Assembly: GCA_024220505.1 (NCBI GenBank)
Contig: JAKZZE010000018.1
Span: 1,054,001 to 1,118,000 of the forward strand
Length of the DNA stretch: 64,000 nucleotides
DNA from: Rhizopus arrhizus
Lineage: Eukaryota; Mucoromycota; Mucoromycetes; Mucorales; Rhizopodaceae
Direction: 5' to 3'
The translations under genes and the position numbers were made by a program. Shown one piece after another: positions 1 to 11,034 of this stretch. A model generated the notes under the pieces. It searched no databases. It was not told where the DNA came from and was given only the letters and a program-made list of their open reading frames with translations. The number at the start of each line of letters is the position of its first letter. The stretch's first letter is position 1.

Positions 1-2505
1 TCCTACTATTTCATTTATCTTCAGTTTGGATTCATTCCCTAAACAAGAAATGAATGTCAAGTATGGATCAATAGAAGATCGACCGTGATTATTCTGACAA
101 TAAACGATCCGTTTAAGAGAAATTTGAATGTAGTGTTTTGTAGAAAAGGTGAACAACGTTTTCCCCCTTTGAGTTACGTCACAAAACAATTGTTCTAATT
201 CTCTCAAACATGAACATGTAAAAAGATAAATGAAATCAATATTTGTTTTCGCATTTAAACAAATGCTCATTTCTTCTTCCTGTTTTGTTTTTCTATTGTA
301 CTCTTTTGAACTTCCACTAGGTTGTTTTCAGCTGTCTTTTTTTTTTTTTTTTTTTTCATAGTACACATTTGTGTAACGATGCATTTTATTCTGGAACTAC
401 TATTTTAATATTCTACAGCTCGAGTGTTTTTATTTCTAAACACAGTCGCGTTTTGCTAGATTTGATTTCTTTGTGAGTCTATTCATATTCTGATTTCACA
501 AGTGAATAGGCCTGTAGAATACATTATCTGCTTTACATAAATACAAGTTCTTTGGTATAATCGCACCATTAAAATACCGGGAACAAACAGCTGCAATCTA
601 TTTTTAATTTAAAAACTCAACTCTAATTAAACACAAGTAATACTATATAGTCTGTCCGTGCATATTCAACTCCTTATGTAAAGATCTAATTTTTACTGCT
701 TGATTAAATACAACCTTGTGATAAATGAAACAGCAATTAATTTAGCAGCCTTTTTGACTTCATATTTAACGTAAAAATAGCCATTTTATAAAACTTTTCT
801 GACTTATATTAAAATTTGAATGGAGTATAAAACCATCATACTAATCTTGTCCAATAAACAGCATTTTTCACAATAGTAAACAAATCTCTGTTGTCAATTT
901 GCGTTGTATTTAAGGCACGTGCAATCGCTAAAATGGCTGTCAAGATCATTAGTAAATAATTTGATATCATATCCATTGGTTTAATACTAAAAGAAGAGAA
1001 GTAAAAAAGCGAAGGTAGAGTGAAGTTGAACCAGTCCATTGTTTAACATTAAACATATACTAATCACACTGTGATAGTTTACCGTGAAACATTTTGAAAA
1101 TTGGCATTCAGATTTGCAATCACCAGTTACGATAAAACTATTTCAAATCATAAAGGTACTGCAAAAAAATAATCAAGACACCATTCCTTTTGATTGAAAA
1201 ATACGATAAATATAATGCAGAGTATGGTTTCTTATTAAGAGACATTATTTTTTCTTTCAAAGCATCTGATATTATGAAGATTAGCATAACCATCATTTGA
1301 ACAATGATTCCCAGAATCATCAATGCTATTGCTTTATGAGCCCTTTAACCATTTGCTTAGACTCCTTTAAATGAATGTTGTTTATCTTTAAAGAATCATG
1401 CTTTTTACCAAGCAGCTTAATGAACCATCGTATATTGCATTAGAATTTCAACATTGAGCTTATTACATAAAATCTCAATGTAGCAACAGTTATAGTGGTT
1501 CCGGTATATACAACTAGGAAAAATAATATAAATGAAAACTATAGTGTGCAACTCACTCTTTTTTTGTTCCTCTCTTTTTCTCTTGATGGAATGCTTCCTG
1601 TCGTAAATTCCTTCATTGAATAGCCATCTTAATACATCATAAGAAACTCCCCTACCAAGGCAAAGATCCAAATAAGTTACTGATATTATCTTTTACAAAT
1701 AAGATAAATCAATGTATGATGATCAAGAGTAAAAACAAAACCCATGTTTCTTCGAGTGTCAGAAGCAACTAAAAGTAAAAGAAATACTCCAACATGGCAA
1801 ACCCCCCCCACTTTATATATCTCTTTAAATAGCTTCAGTATCTGAGCATACCTGTTTTCACCCCATAACATTATTTTAAACAACTGTCTTTTTCAGGAGT
1901 ACTCACTCAAGATGTGTATTTATATTTTTTATGAAGCAAAATTGTCTATAACTCTAGAAAGGGAAAACCTGTCTATTATTGGTCTGAAACACATTCAATG
2001 GTTTCTTGAGCATGGAGCAACATTTATGCTTAGTTATTAATGTGTAAAATTTATGCTTAAACTTCAAACTTACTTCAAGTATACATTCATTTGTACGTAT
2101 TTACATGTATACAACATTCGGATTCGGCAGAAAAGGATGATTTTGAAAGCTGGTCTTTAAATTAATATTACTGAAGGTAACATCTTACTTTTTAATCAAC
2201 ATTTCATTAGATCCATTTAATAATTATGTGCTTTGCCTACAGAAAGTAATAAAGGTAACCAGATCGGTTTGAAATGATTGCAGGATTGCCTCTGAAATAC
2301 TATGTTTCATTCACTTCATCAAAAATATGTCAAAAAAACCAGTTGACGTATTTTCTGATTTACCCTAATAAGGAACTAAACCCCCTCCCAAGGAACATAT
2401 AAAATTTGATCGATTTTTGTTGTTTTGTCGTTTGCTTCACTAGACCTTACCATCTAAGCAGATCGAACGGATCACTATTACAAAAAATTTCAAATTACGC
2501 CCAAA
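1..2505. other. gene-poor AT-rich stretch
   Basis: No confident gene is visible on either strand. The region is AT-rich with short homopolymers, for example a poly-T near 340-357. The only coding-like signal is a set of short hydrophobic reading frames on the minus strand between about 836 and 1883, listed separately. The last 100 bases before 2506 are the presumed 5' leader of the zinc-finger gene. Confidence 0.5.
836..1883 (-). pseudogene. possible broken membrane-protein gene
   Basis: Several short minus-strand frames follow each other and are rich in hydrophobic segments: about 1686-1883, 1417-1671, 1138-1323 and 836-1039. The last begins MDWFNFTLPSLFYF and contains a second hydrophobic run near ISNYLLMILTAILAIA. 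Some borders look like introns, such as a pyrimidine run ending in CAG near 1145 (minus sense). I could not join the pieces into one open frame with consistent phase, and I do not recognise a family. It may be a decayed multi-spanning membrane protein, or chance frames in AT-rich DNA. Confidence 0.2.
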
Positions 2506-3408
2506 ATGACAAAAAATTCCCTTGAAAATGAATTAGACAACACAATGGAAGCGCCTTCCTTTAATAATCATGAACACTCGGAAAATAAGCCTATAAACAA
2601 CACATCTAAATCATCTAGTCGCCGCCGCTCAGGCCCTAAAGTGTTTCGATGTACCGGTTATGGTGACTGTAATATGGTATTCACTCGACAGGAACATTTG
2701 AATAGACATGAAAGAAAGCACACAGGAGAAGTAGGTTAAGTTAAGAAATTTTGGTACAAGCAAAATGCTTACTTCTTTTTTTTATCTTTCTGTCAGAAAC
2801 CCTATCAATGCTTTGTTGAAGGCTGCAATCGGATGTTTACTCGAAATGACAATATGAGACAACATGCCGAAAGGTGTCCATATAAAAATCCAGGCGGCTT
2901 TACAAACAAGCGAGGGAAGGATTCAAAGAGCGGACATGAACGTCTTTCTAGTAAACGAAGCAGCACAACAAGAACCAACCCAGAGCGTGCCACAAAGCGA
3001 CACAAGTATTACTCAGAAGAGGATAGTGAGTCCTCTGAAACTGCAGCTGATGAAACATTCTCCTTAGTTGATAATCGTAGATCTCTCTCTCCTTTACCCT
3101 ATAAGCCGCATTTGCAGTCCTCTCGCTCTCGCGTAGCGCCTCGGGTCATATTTACCTCCCATAAACGCAGTTATAATAAGCAGGTTGATGCCAAAGCAGT
3201 AGATTCAGATTTTAGTACATTTTTACCTAATGCTTGCAAGCCGCGAAGGAGGCTATCTGCTCAAGACTTATTTAGCTCAATTGACCGTCTAGAAGACATT
3301 AGCAACTCGAGTAATTCAGATGAAGATGATGTGGTTGATTTAACAGAAGATGAATTTGAAGCATTGATTGGATTTAGGGAATTTCATAAAGCCGCTGTAA
3401 CAATGTGA
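2506..3408 (+). CDS. Msn2/4-like two-finger C2H2 transcription factor
   Basis: Exons 2506-2730 and 2797-3408 join in phase to give 278 residues. The intron begins GTAGGT and ends TGTCAG, and the join restores the linker HTGEKPYQC between two tandem zinc fingers. Finger 1 is C49-x5-C55-x12-H68-x3-H72 with helix RQEHLNRH. Finger 2 is C80-x4-C85-x12-H98-x3-C102 with helix RNDNMRQH, so its last ligand is Cys rather than His. Helix contacts R-E-H-R and R-D-N-Q match those of yeast Msn2/Msn4, which bind the stress element AGGGG; similar specificity here is an inference. Before the fingers is a basic Ser/Arg stretch, after them a basic Ser-rich region, and near the C-terminus an acidic patch ([12 protein letters not shown]) that could be an activation region. 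The start is the first ATG and no long frame precedes it. Confidence 0.85.
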
Positions 3409-4494
3409 TATGTAAATATTTTAATAAATATTTCTTTGAGTGATTTTGCTTTATACAATCCTTTTTCTAAGGCATTAGGATCTGTGCTTTTTTGCTTTAT
3501 TTTATTTTATTTTTGGAATATGTCATATAAGATTAATGATCATTTAGTACATTAACTGTCAAATATTTCTATTTTTGAAAAAATTATAAATACGACTCGG
3601 ATAATTTGACTAAATGTATTCTAGATATATTCTAAGCTTAATGCTTTACTTTAGAAGCATATCAATTTGTTAATGAAGAAAATAGACAATTGGGTGTCCG
3701 TAGTCAATGTTGTAAATTTGTACAAAAATAATATCCGAAGCAAATCTAATGCTATAGACGACATACTACTTATTTCTACGCAAAGTTTAGCGAAATTTAC
3801 AAAAAGGCCTCAACTTGCTTTTTTTTTTTTTTTTTTTGTTCATTAGAAGGTTATGAAATTAAGTAATGGAAACGGAAAGAATAGTTTACGATAACAAAAG
3901 GGTAGCACTGTTTAGATGGTTTAACATCTTTTTTAAATCAGTTACTATCGCTCGGTTTATACTCGCCTTCCTCTTCTTTGAGAAAGAAAGAATATATGAT
4001 ATAAATGAATTAATATGCAATTTCTATTCATTTTTTTAAAGCAGTAGAATTAACATTATGTCTCCTTTTTTGAATAATTTACTATAAAGAGGCCCTGCCT
4101 TAACATCTCTAGTGCTACAAGGTTATAAACAATACTGCAGGCATACTACCTTTCTTAGACAACTAATCGAAGACGATGCATGCAATCGTTCATAATTTTG
4201 TGACAGTATTAAACAGCTTTTTCATGCACTGCATTTTTAAAAAAAGCATTAATTCAATCCATAAATTATCAATAAATAAAACAGACATTTTATTCTTAAA
4301 AATGGTCTCGTTATTTTTATATTATGATATCTTCCTCAAAAACAGAATATTAAAAAACAAATAAAATGATGCAAATATAGGGGATCCAATGTCAAATTGA
4401 CTCAAAAATAGCAGCAAAAACCGGGTAACCCTATAAAAACTATATAAACAAAGCAATTACATGTCAAATTTGTTTAATTTTTCTTTTGCATATA
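3409..4494. other. intergenic, no gene seen
   Basis: Spacer of about 1.1 kb between two plus-strand genes. It is AT-rich with a poly-T run at about 3819-3837. A 62-codon frame at 4176-4364 lacks coding character and is not called. TATATAAA-like AT boxes near 4438-4447 lie about 50 bases before the next ATG and could be core promoter. Confidence 0.4.
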
Positions 4495-5090
4495 ATGAAG
4501 TTCTTGCTTTTTGTTAATCTCATGCTTTTTACCTTTCTTCCAATCCAAATTCTAGCCGCTTGCTCTTGTGACCCAAAGGATACGGACTGTCTTGCTGACT
4601 GTGGTAGGCTAAGCATCATAACAAAATACATATTTATCATTTTTACTTAAAAACTCTAGTCGGAAATACACAGGATTGTATTCTATCATGCGGCGACAAT
4701 ACACAGTGTTACAATAACTGTATAGGTAGTAACTGGCCAAGTACTGAAAGAACATTAGCATCAATTACTCGTACTACGACTACGTTTGTAAGCAGTATGT
4801 CGAATGCTTTGACAAGCACTTTTAGCAGTGCACCGATCACTAGTGTCCCTATTTCAAGTTTCATCGGCTCTACGATAGGTTTTACTTCGTCACTAACATG
4901 TAAGTTACTGATATTCTTACGCTTACATTTAAGTTTAACTCTCCTTTTTTTCTCAATTATAGCTGTCACAAGTGTTGAAAGCTCCCCGTCTGCATCAGCA
5001 ACTTCAAGCGGTGTGACATATAATAAGGTTTATGTTTATAATACCCTTTTAATAACTTTTGTGGGATTTTTATGTTCATACTTTTATTAA
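4495..5090 (+). CDS. small secreted Cys-rich, Ser/Thr-rich GPI-type protein
   Basis: Exons 4495-4603, 4660-4899 and 4963-5090 give 158 residues in consistent phase. An N-terminal hydrophobic signal peptide (MKFLLFVNLMLFTFLP) ends near ILAA. A compact module of eight cysteines follows, beginning CSCDPKDTDCLADC and ending CYNNCIGSNWPS. A Ser/Thr-rich stalk comes next, then a C-terminal hydrophobic tail (LLITFVGFLCSYFY) as expected for a GPI-attachment signal. The likely location is the cell surface or wall. CSCD...NNCIGSNWPS-type modules recur in hypothetical secreted proteins of Mucorales as I recall them; no biochemical role is known to me. The third exon is also open through the second intron, so an unspliced form would be longer. 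Confidence 0.7.
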
Positions 5091-5432
5091 AGATATTCAA
5101 CTAAAGATGCGTTTATTTGGGCTTAATAATAAAAATATATCTCAGTTTTCTTTTTTTCCTTATAATTGCTTGAAACATGTTAGGGGAGAAGTCCGTGAAA
5201 TCTGTTTACCAATCAGTGAAGTATCTCGATAATTTGTCATACGTGCCAATCATATTTGTTATTAAACAAATCAGATACTAATCAACCCATTTTATATCAT
5301 TCAAATTTTGTATGTGAAGTCTATTCCATAGACCAAACCCTTATTACGGTTTTATTATTTCCATAGCAACAAAAATAATTATTGATACAAAAAAAGATTC
5401 TATGTAAACAAAATGAAAGGGTGATTATCTGA
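5091..5432. other. convergent intergenic spacer
   Basis: This 340-base AT-rich spacer lies between the 3' ends of the plus-strand secreted-protein gene and the minus-strand phosphatase gene. It probably holds both 3' UTRs. No gene or repeat is visible. Confidence 0.4.
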
Positions 5433-6115
5433 TTACGATATAATACATTTGCTTCTTTTTGATCTTGGCTTATAAGTTTCAATATATCTTAACTGTTTTT
5501 TGTTGATAGCACCTCTACGACGTTCTCGGATATACGCAACCGCATCTAATGATTGCATACCATCTTCAATTAAAGCAATTGTAACAAGAACAGGTGCTCT
5601 GTTTGTATATAAAAATTAAGCTTATTTCTTTATACCAAAAATGAGCTCTCTCACCTTCCTAATCCTGCAACGCAATGAATTGCAATACAAGGCAATAATG
5701 CGTTATCGTCGGCTAGTGTTTGTTCATCAGTCAAAAATCTATCATTTATAAGTTGTAACCATGCATCAACGATAGCTGCAGGTGGTGCTTCACCATCTGC
5801 AAATACAAAATCGTGCACTTGAATATTATTTTCATTTAGTGGTTCTTTTGGATAAGTTGCCTCGCAACATCTTACAACATCTGTCACGTTCCAGCGCTTA
5901 AATTCCTGTTATGAGTTGAGAATATAGTTCTAATTAATTATTCAAGTGATCTATGTTATAATGTAGGAGCTTACCTTTAAATAAAGTGGTAAATTATTAG
6001 AAGAAGGTGCGTCTACTATCAAAAAACGCAATCCATTATGTTCAATATATGTAGGAGGATTAATTAAGGGTCTGTTAGTAGTAGTGTTGAAGGGAGAATG
6101 TGCACGAGTATACAT
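5433..6115 (-). CDS. PRL/PTP4A-type dual-specificity phosphatase with CaaX box
   Basis: Exons run 6115-5975, 5905-5655 and 5598-5433 on the minus strand and give 185 residues. The catalytic P-loop reads [13 protein letters not shown], which is the PRL (PTP4A) signature CxxGxGR with Ala in place of the usual Ser/Thr after Arg. The general-acid region is [12 protein letters not shown]. The fold continues with [20 protein letters not shown] and then the PRL-like segment [19 protein letters not shown] polybasic run (RSKRSK) is followed by C-terminal CIIS and stop, a CaaX prenylation motif, so membrane attachment by farnesylation is expected as in animal PRLs. Length matches the family (about 170 residues) with a short N-terminal extension. 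Its start lies 416 bp from that of the divergent HMG-MFS gene. Confidence 0.88.
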
Positions 6116-6531
6116 TGTGGATGGAATTAATAAAAAAAAAAAGATGAAAGAAAAGGATATCTATAATAGTAAGAGTATAATGTAGTAGGTTTTTTCAAAG
6201 TGAGATGAAAGTAGTTAATGTAGCTTTTGTTGTAAATGAATCAATATAAATTCTAATAAAAAGAAAAGTTTTAGTAATCAAAGAACATAGAATATAAAAG
6301 TAAAAATAGAATTCATTACTTGAAAATCGGTTAGGAACACAACATAGACTTTGCAAATTAGCCTGGATCAAGCATAAGTTGAAAGAAGAAAAAAATAATG
6401 AAATCGAACTCCCCTTTTTATTTTCTTCATTGTTTGAGTTGAAATTGAACCAGGTCAGGTGATCCTCGCTGCTTTAAAAATATTTCCGGAAATGGTTCTT
6501 TTTCCCTAACTTTCTTTTTTTTAATACAATT
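6116..6531. promoter_or_regulatory. divergent promoter region (PRL phosphatase / HMG-MFS)
   Basis: This 416-base spacer separates two divergent start codons and must hold both 5' leaders. It is AT-rich. A pyrimidine-rich run (TTTTTCCCTAACTTTC followed by T8) lies just before the plus-strand ATG. No specific operator could be identified. Confidence 0.4.
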
Positions 6532-8350
6532 ATGAATAAAGATTCAGCTCAAGTAACTGATCTTGGCCATAGCGAATTTGACGAAAGAAAGGAACACAAA
6601 AGAGTTTTGACTGCATACAAGTTCTTTTCTCAAGAAAACCAAGCTTATGTTAGAAAAGAAGCGCCAGAAGCAAGTGCTGAAGAAGTTGATAAAATTTTAG
6701 GTCAAAAATGGGATAGTTTGACTGAAGGCGAAAAGAAACCTTACATTAAATTAGCCGACTCTGACAAAACGCACTATAATACTTCTTTGACAAAGGGGCT
6801 CGCAGCGGAAAATGACACCAGCAAAACAAAAAATATAGTCCCTACCGTCTTTATAGCTTTGCTCATTGACTTGTTTGCCTTCACTCTCATTCTTCCACTG
6901 TTTCCTAGATTATTAAACTATTACCGACTCAATGGGCAACAGGTACAAAGTTGCAAGGTTACTGCTGCATAAAAATTGAGAATAATTCTTTTTAAAAGGG
7001 AATTATTTTAAGCTATGCATCGCAACTGCTAGAACAATTTAAGCAACTCACCAATAAACATACGGGTACTGATAAATGGGATACTGTCTTACTAGGAGGA
7101 ATGGTAGGCTCATTATTTTCTTTACTTCAATTTATCGTATCACCTATTATCGGACGTGCAAGTGATAGGCTGGGCCGTCGCACGGTTTTGTTATACACAA
7201 TGGTAAAAAAGAAGAAAAAATGAAAAATGAAAATGCTAACAAAAGAGAATAGATTGGGAATTTACTTTCTACTCTCATTTGGCTTTTTGCCCATTCATTC
7301 AACCTGTTCTTATTGGCTCGTGTCGTTGCTGGTTTAAGTGAAGGAAACGTTCAATTAAGTACAGCAATTATTTCTGATGTTACAACAACAGAAAAAAGAT
7401 CCAAGAGTTTGGTAAGAGCTAAAGATATCATATAAATTAGTACATGATTTATTTATATACAAAGAAAGGCACTTGTGGGTATCGCATTTGCCATTGCTTT
7501 TACATTAGGGCCTCCTATTGGTGCATGGTTTGCTTCTATCGACTTATCATCCCTATCTCCTTCCCTTGTTAAATTCGGTATCTATCCTTACTCAATGGCA
7601 GCATTTGTAGGACTGGCTCTTTTGTTAATTGAGACAGTTTATATTTATATTAAATTACCAGAAACGGCCAATCAGCGTCTAAATCAAACATCTATTGACA
7701 CAGACATACAGAAACTCAATTTACGCGATATACAGCAACGATTATTAACCTTGATGTCACTCAATCGTATCATGGGTGTATTTTCTTTTATTTTCTCAGG
7801 CATGGAGTTCACCTTGGTTTTCTTAACATTTGACGTATTGGATTTCAGTCATATGCAGCAGGGAAAATTATTAAGCTACATGGGTATCATTTCTGCTTTA
7901 ATTCAGGGTGGTTACGTAAGAAGAAATATACAAAAATTTGGAGAGAGAGCAATTGTCATTCAAGGCATGATTATGTGTATAACAGGTTTTTATTGTCTTG
8001 CAGAAACCGCTGATGCTACACATCCTGTTGCTTGGTTGTACGCTGGTGTAACATGCCTTGCATTTACGTCTGGAACTGTTGTAAGTGGCTTGACGGGTTT
8101 AGCTAGTATTCAATGCCATGAGACATGCAGTGAGTCTTTGTCAAAAGGAAGAGCCTTAGGTAAATTCCGTAGTTATGGTCAATTGGGTAGATCGCTTGGT
8201 CCTATTTCTGCTTGTACTCTCTATTGGATGTTTGGTCCGGGAAAGTGTTATGCTGTAGGATCACTGACTATGATGGCCATCACTTGGCTTACCGTACTTG
8301 GTATACCAAATAAGAAAATAACAAAAGCTCAGACTGGAAAGTCTCAGTGA
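6532..8350 (+). CDS. HMG-box / MFS transporter fusion protein
   Basis: Exons 6532-6942, 6999-7202, 7253-7411 and 7469-8350 give 551 residues in constant phase. Residues about 20-85 form an Nhp6-like HMG box: it starts [19 protein letters not shown], then [18 protein letters not shown] and [16 protein letters not shown] linker of about 20 residues follows, and then, in the same uninterrupted exon, the first transmembrane helix of a major facilitator ([20 protein letters not shown]). Later exons carry the MFS loop 2-3 signature ([10 protein letters not shown]), [20 protein letters not shown] and the usual run of helices, closest by eye to the MFSD10/TetA-like group. There is no in-frame ATG between the HMG box and TM1. 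An alternative transcript could splice into ATATAG at 6833-6838 and skip the box. Fused function unknown. Confidence 0.75.
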
Positions 8351-8474
8351 TAAATAAAAAAAACTTTTTTAAGTGATTAATTTTTTATTCAAAATAAAAA
8401 AGTTTATTAGAATACAGAAACATAGTTATTTTATTCAAACTATAAAGATTTTATAAGAAAAATGAAAAACGATA

Positions 8475-9481
8475 TCAATTTGAAAAACTTACATAGTTAC
8501 TGGGAACAATGCCTGTAGTACCATCTTGTTTACGAGCATGCCACCAATTTCCGCGCTTATCCAGAATTTCAAGGGATTCACCTTTATCAAAGGAAAGTTC
8601 TGTAGGATCATCGGGGCTACCCTGATCTATTATATATGAAGTTTTTTTAAAAAAAATATCGATCGATTCAATTCATGCAAATCTTACATCCATGCAAAGC
8701 AGTAGCTGGCTCAAATTCACCACGAGGTGAAGTGGCTTCACCAATATCTGCTTCATCATCATTGGTATAATGACGAGGCAAATCTTTCTCGCGCATACCA
8801 TTACCGCCAGCAGCACCGCCGGACGTAGGTTTGTTAGTAGAACGAACTCTGTTAACAAATCTATGAGAAAGATCACCACCATAGCTCACCGATCTTGTGC
8901 CAAAAGAGTGGAACCATGAGCCTTCGGGTGAGGTTAACAAGAAAGCTAAAAGAAACTATGTACACCAAAGGAATGAATTCAAAAGAAGTAACCTACAAAC
9001 AATTCTCGCTTACTTGCATAATGATTAAAATAATAGCACCAGCAGCAGCAGCTCGGTTGCCACCACTGGCATTGACGTCGTTCAAGACTGCTTGGCAGAG
9101 ATAGGTCAAGTAAACGATACTAATTGCCATGAAAAGATAAATCTAGCAAACATTAGTAAGATCACAGGTTATTTAACAATTAATAAGTATATAAATTGTA
9201 CCATGTTATGAAAAGAAGGAAGCAAACCTAATCCAAGAACAACCATAACACCAACAACAAAAAACAACTCATAGATGATAATCCACCAGATGACACCGTG
9301 GAATGCAGCAACGCAGCCACCGATGAATAAAATTAACCAACCAGCCTAAAATACATGAAGCAAAAATATAAAATCTTATAAACTATGCCTTTGCAAAGAA
9401 ACCAGCTTTTGAACTTACGGCAGAAAGTGCACCAGTTAAAAGCACAAAAGGGTTAGACAAGGATAAATGGTAATCTTCCAT
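8475..9481 (-). CDS. SHO1: Sho1-type osmosensor (4 TM + SH3)
   Basis: Exons 9481-9419, 9345-9202, 9142-9014, 8955-8688 and 8626-8475 give 251 residues with matching phases. Four hydrophobic helices occur in the first 130 residues (FVLLTGALSAAGWLILFIGG, IIYELFFVVGVMVVLGLGLL, IYLFMAISIVYLTYLC, AIILIIMQFLLAFLL). A hydrophilic cytosolic linker follows and then a C-terminal SH3 domain: ALHGYQGSPDDPTELSFDKG, NWWHARKQDGTTG, IVPSNYV. This is the Sho1 layout: a plasma-membrane adaptor in which the SH3 domain recruits the MAPKK of the HOG pathway. For exon 4 the acceptor ACATAG was chosen over TTTTAG because only it keeps phase and completes helix 4. A GTAAGT lies within the last codons (YV-S), so a further 3' exon cannot be excluded. 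Confidence 0.9.
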
Positions 9482-9709
9482 CGTTGTTGAAAATAATATT
9501 AATGAAAAAAAGAAGAAAGCACGTAAATCAATGCAGAAGCAATAAAATGGTTTTCAATAACTGGGGGTTCACTTCAAGGACAAAAATCATATCAAATCAA
9601 GTTCTTTTGTTAAATTTTTGTCTTTATTAAAGTTTTTTTTTTGTTTACGCCCCATGTCTTTTAATACAAAAGTGATGTTATGCGCATCAAATAACAGAAA
9701 CAAAAATGT

Positions 9710-10031
9710 TTAGCGGAACTATGAAAATATCTGTATTAGTTTTTTGTGTATTTATCTCTTCCTTGTTCATTTTACCTTGTTGAAACCAATATCGCTGGCG
9801 TATTCACGGAAACATTGACGGCAGATGTTCAAGTTGTACTTGCGAATCAAACCAGCACGGTGGGCACAGACACGACTAAACATGGTGTTAGAAATGGTTG
9901 CTCATGACATAAGCCACATTCCACAATGCTTCTTTCTTTTTGACTTGTATTTTATAAAAAGGCACTTACCATTGACGAGATCCCTTGCCGAAGGTCTTGG
10001 GGTGAGAGTTCCAAACGTTAGCGTGAGCCAT
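9710..10031 (-). CDS. RPS29: 40S ribosomal protein S29 (uS14)
   Basis: Exons 10031-9970, 9875-9776 and 9718-9710 give 56 residues, exactly the eukaryotic S29 length. The protein starts [20 protein letters not shown], contains the zinc-binding pairs C-R-V-C and C-R-Q-C around [10 protein letters not shown], and ends DIGFNKFR. It is a small-subunit head protein bound near the decoding site. The terminal exon is only nine bases (Phe, Arg, stop), chosen because CATAG precedes TTCCGCTAA and the yeast protein also ends FNKFR. Without it the frame would read into the intron and lose the conserved end. It lies in tandem with SHO1 on the same strand, 228 bp upstream of the SHO1 start. Confidence 0.92.
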
Positions 10032-11034
10032 GATAATGTATTACGAACAAAAAAGAAGAAGAGAGAAAGATTAAAAAAAGTATTGAGGTACACTTAATGT
10101 AACTGATCTCCTCGCAAAAAAATTTTTATCCTGAATAATGATAAGCCACAACTCCTAAATACACCCCAATTATTTTATTCATCACTTCTACTATTGACAA
10201 ACTATTTAAAAAAATAAAAAATAAAAAAAAAAAAAAAAAACAATAGCAAAAAGTAATGTATGTCAATTTGAATTCCTATAGTTGTATAGCTTATACTATT
10301 TTCTTATAAAATATACAAAAAACAACTTAATATTAAGTATTAAACGAGATATAAAAGTGCAGATGATGTATAAGCTAACTACAAAAGCAAAACGACATAT
10401 TTCATATTTTAATGTTACTTGTGCATGTATAGCTCTTTTAGTCTAGTAGATTAAATCAATAAAGATGAAGAAAAAAGGATAACAGAGCTGCGCTTGTAGC
10501 ATACAAAAAGTGATATGGAAGACGTTGCTCAAATAAATATTGCCTTAAGATATCAAAAGATATTAAAAGGGCTCAAACAATAAAACGATCTTACAAACTC
10601 CTAATTTAAAAGCGAGAGCTTAGATCCTGTACACAATACGTTGCCACAGCATTTTAGCACGCGCTATGATGATTTAAAAAAACATAAATAGGAAATACAA
10701 GTACCTAATCATTAGACATAATAAAAATACAAGATTCAGCAAAGACACTCTTCGCTATAAATTTGCTTGTCTTTTTCTTTTTAGGGCTATTTTACGAAAA
10801 GACTGATTAATGAACATTGATCAGCTCACTATCATGCCGCTTCTTGAATTTGTCCTGTTTGGATGGCGGAACTTCAACAATTTGACTTGCGTCATCGATC
10901 TGTCGAAAAAGGTGTGCCATTTTGGGCGTGAATTTTTAATTGCCTACTGGTCAAAGTATAGAAAAGGAGCCCCTAGCTTTTTTGTTGTCATTTTTTCTCC
11001 ACATTTTCACACCCCACTCTTGTCTTTTACAATA
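10032..11034. other. divergent intergenic region (RPS29 / SDH3)
   Basis: About 1 kb of AT-rich DNA between two divergent genes. It contains A-runs near 10211-10239 and pyrimidine tracts upstream of the SDH3 ATG. A 98-codon frame beginning at 10810 overlaps the SDH3 start region in the same frame but lacks coding character and is taken as leader. Nothing else is recognised. Confidence 0.4.
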
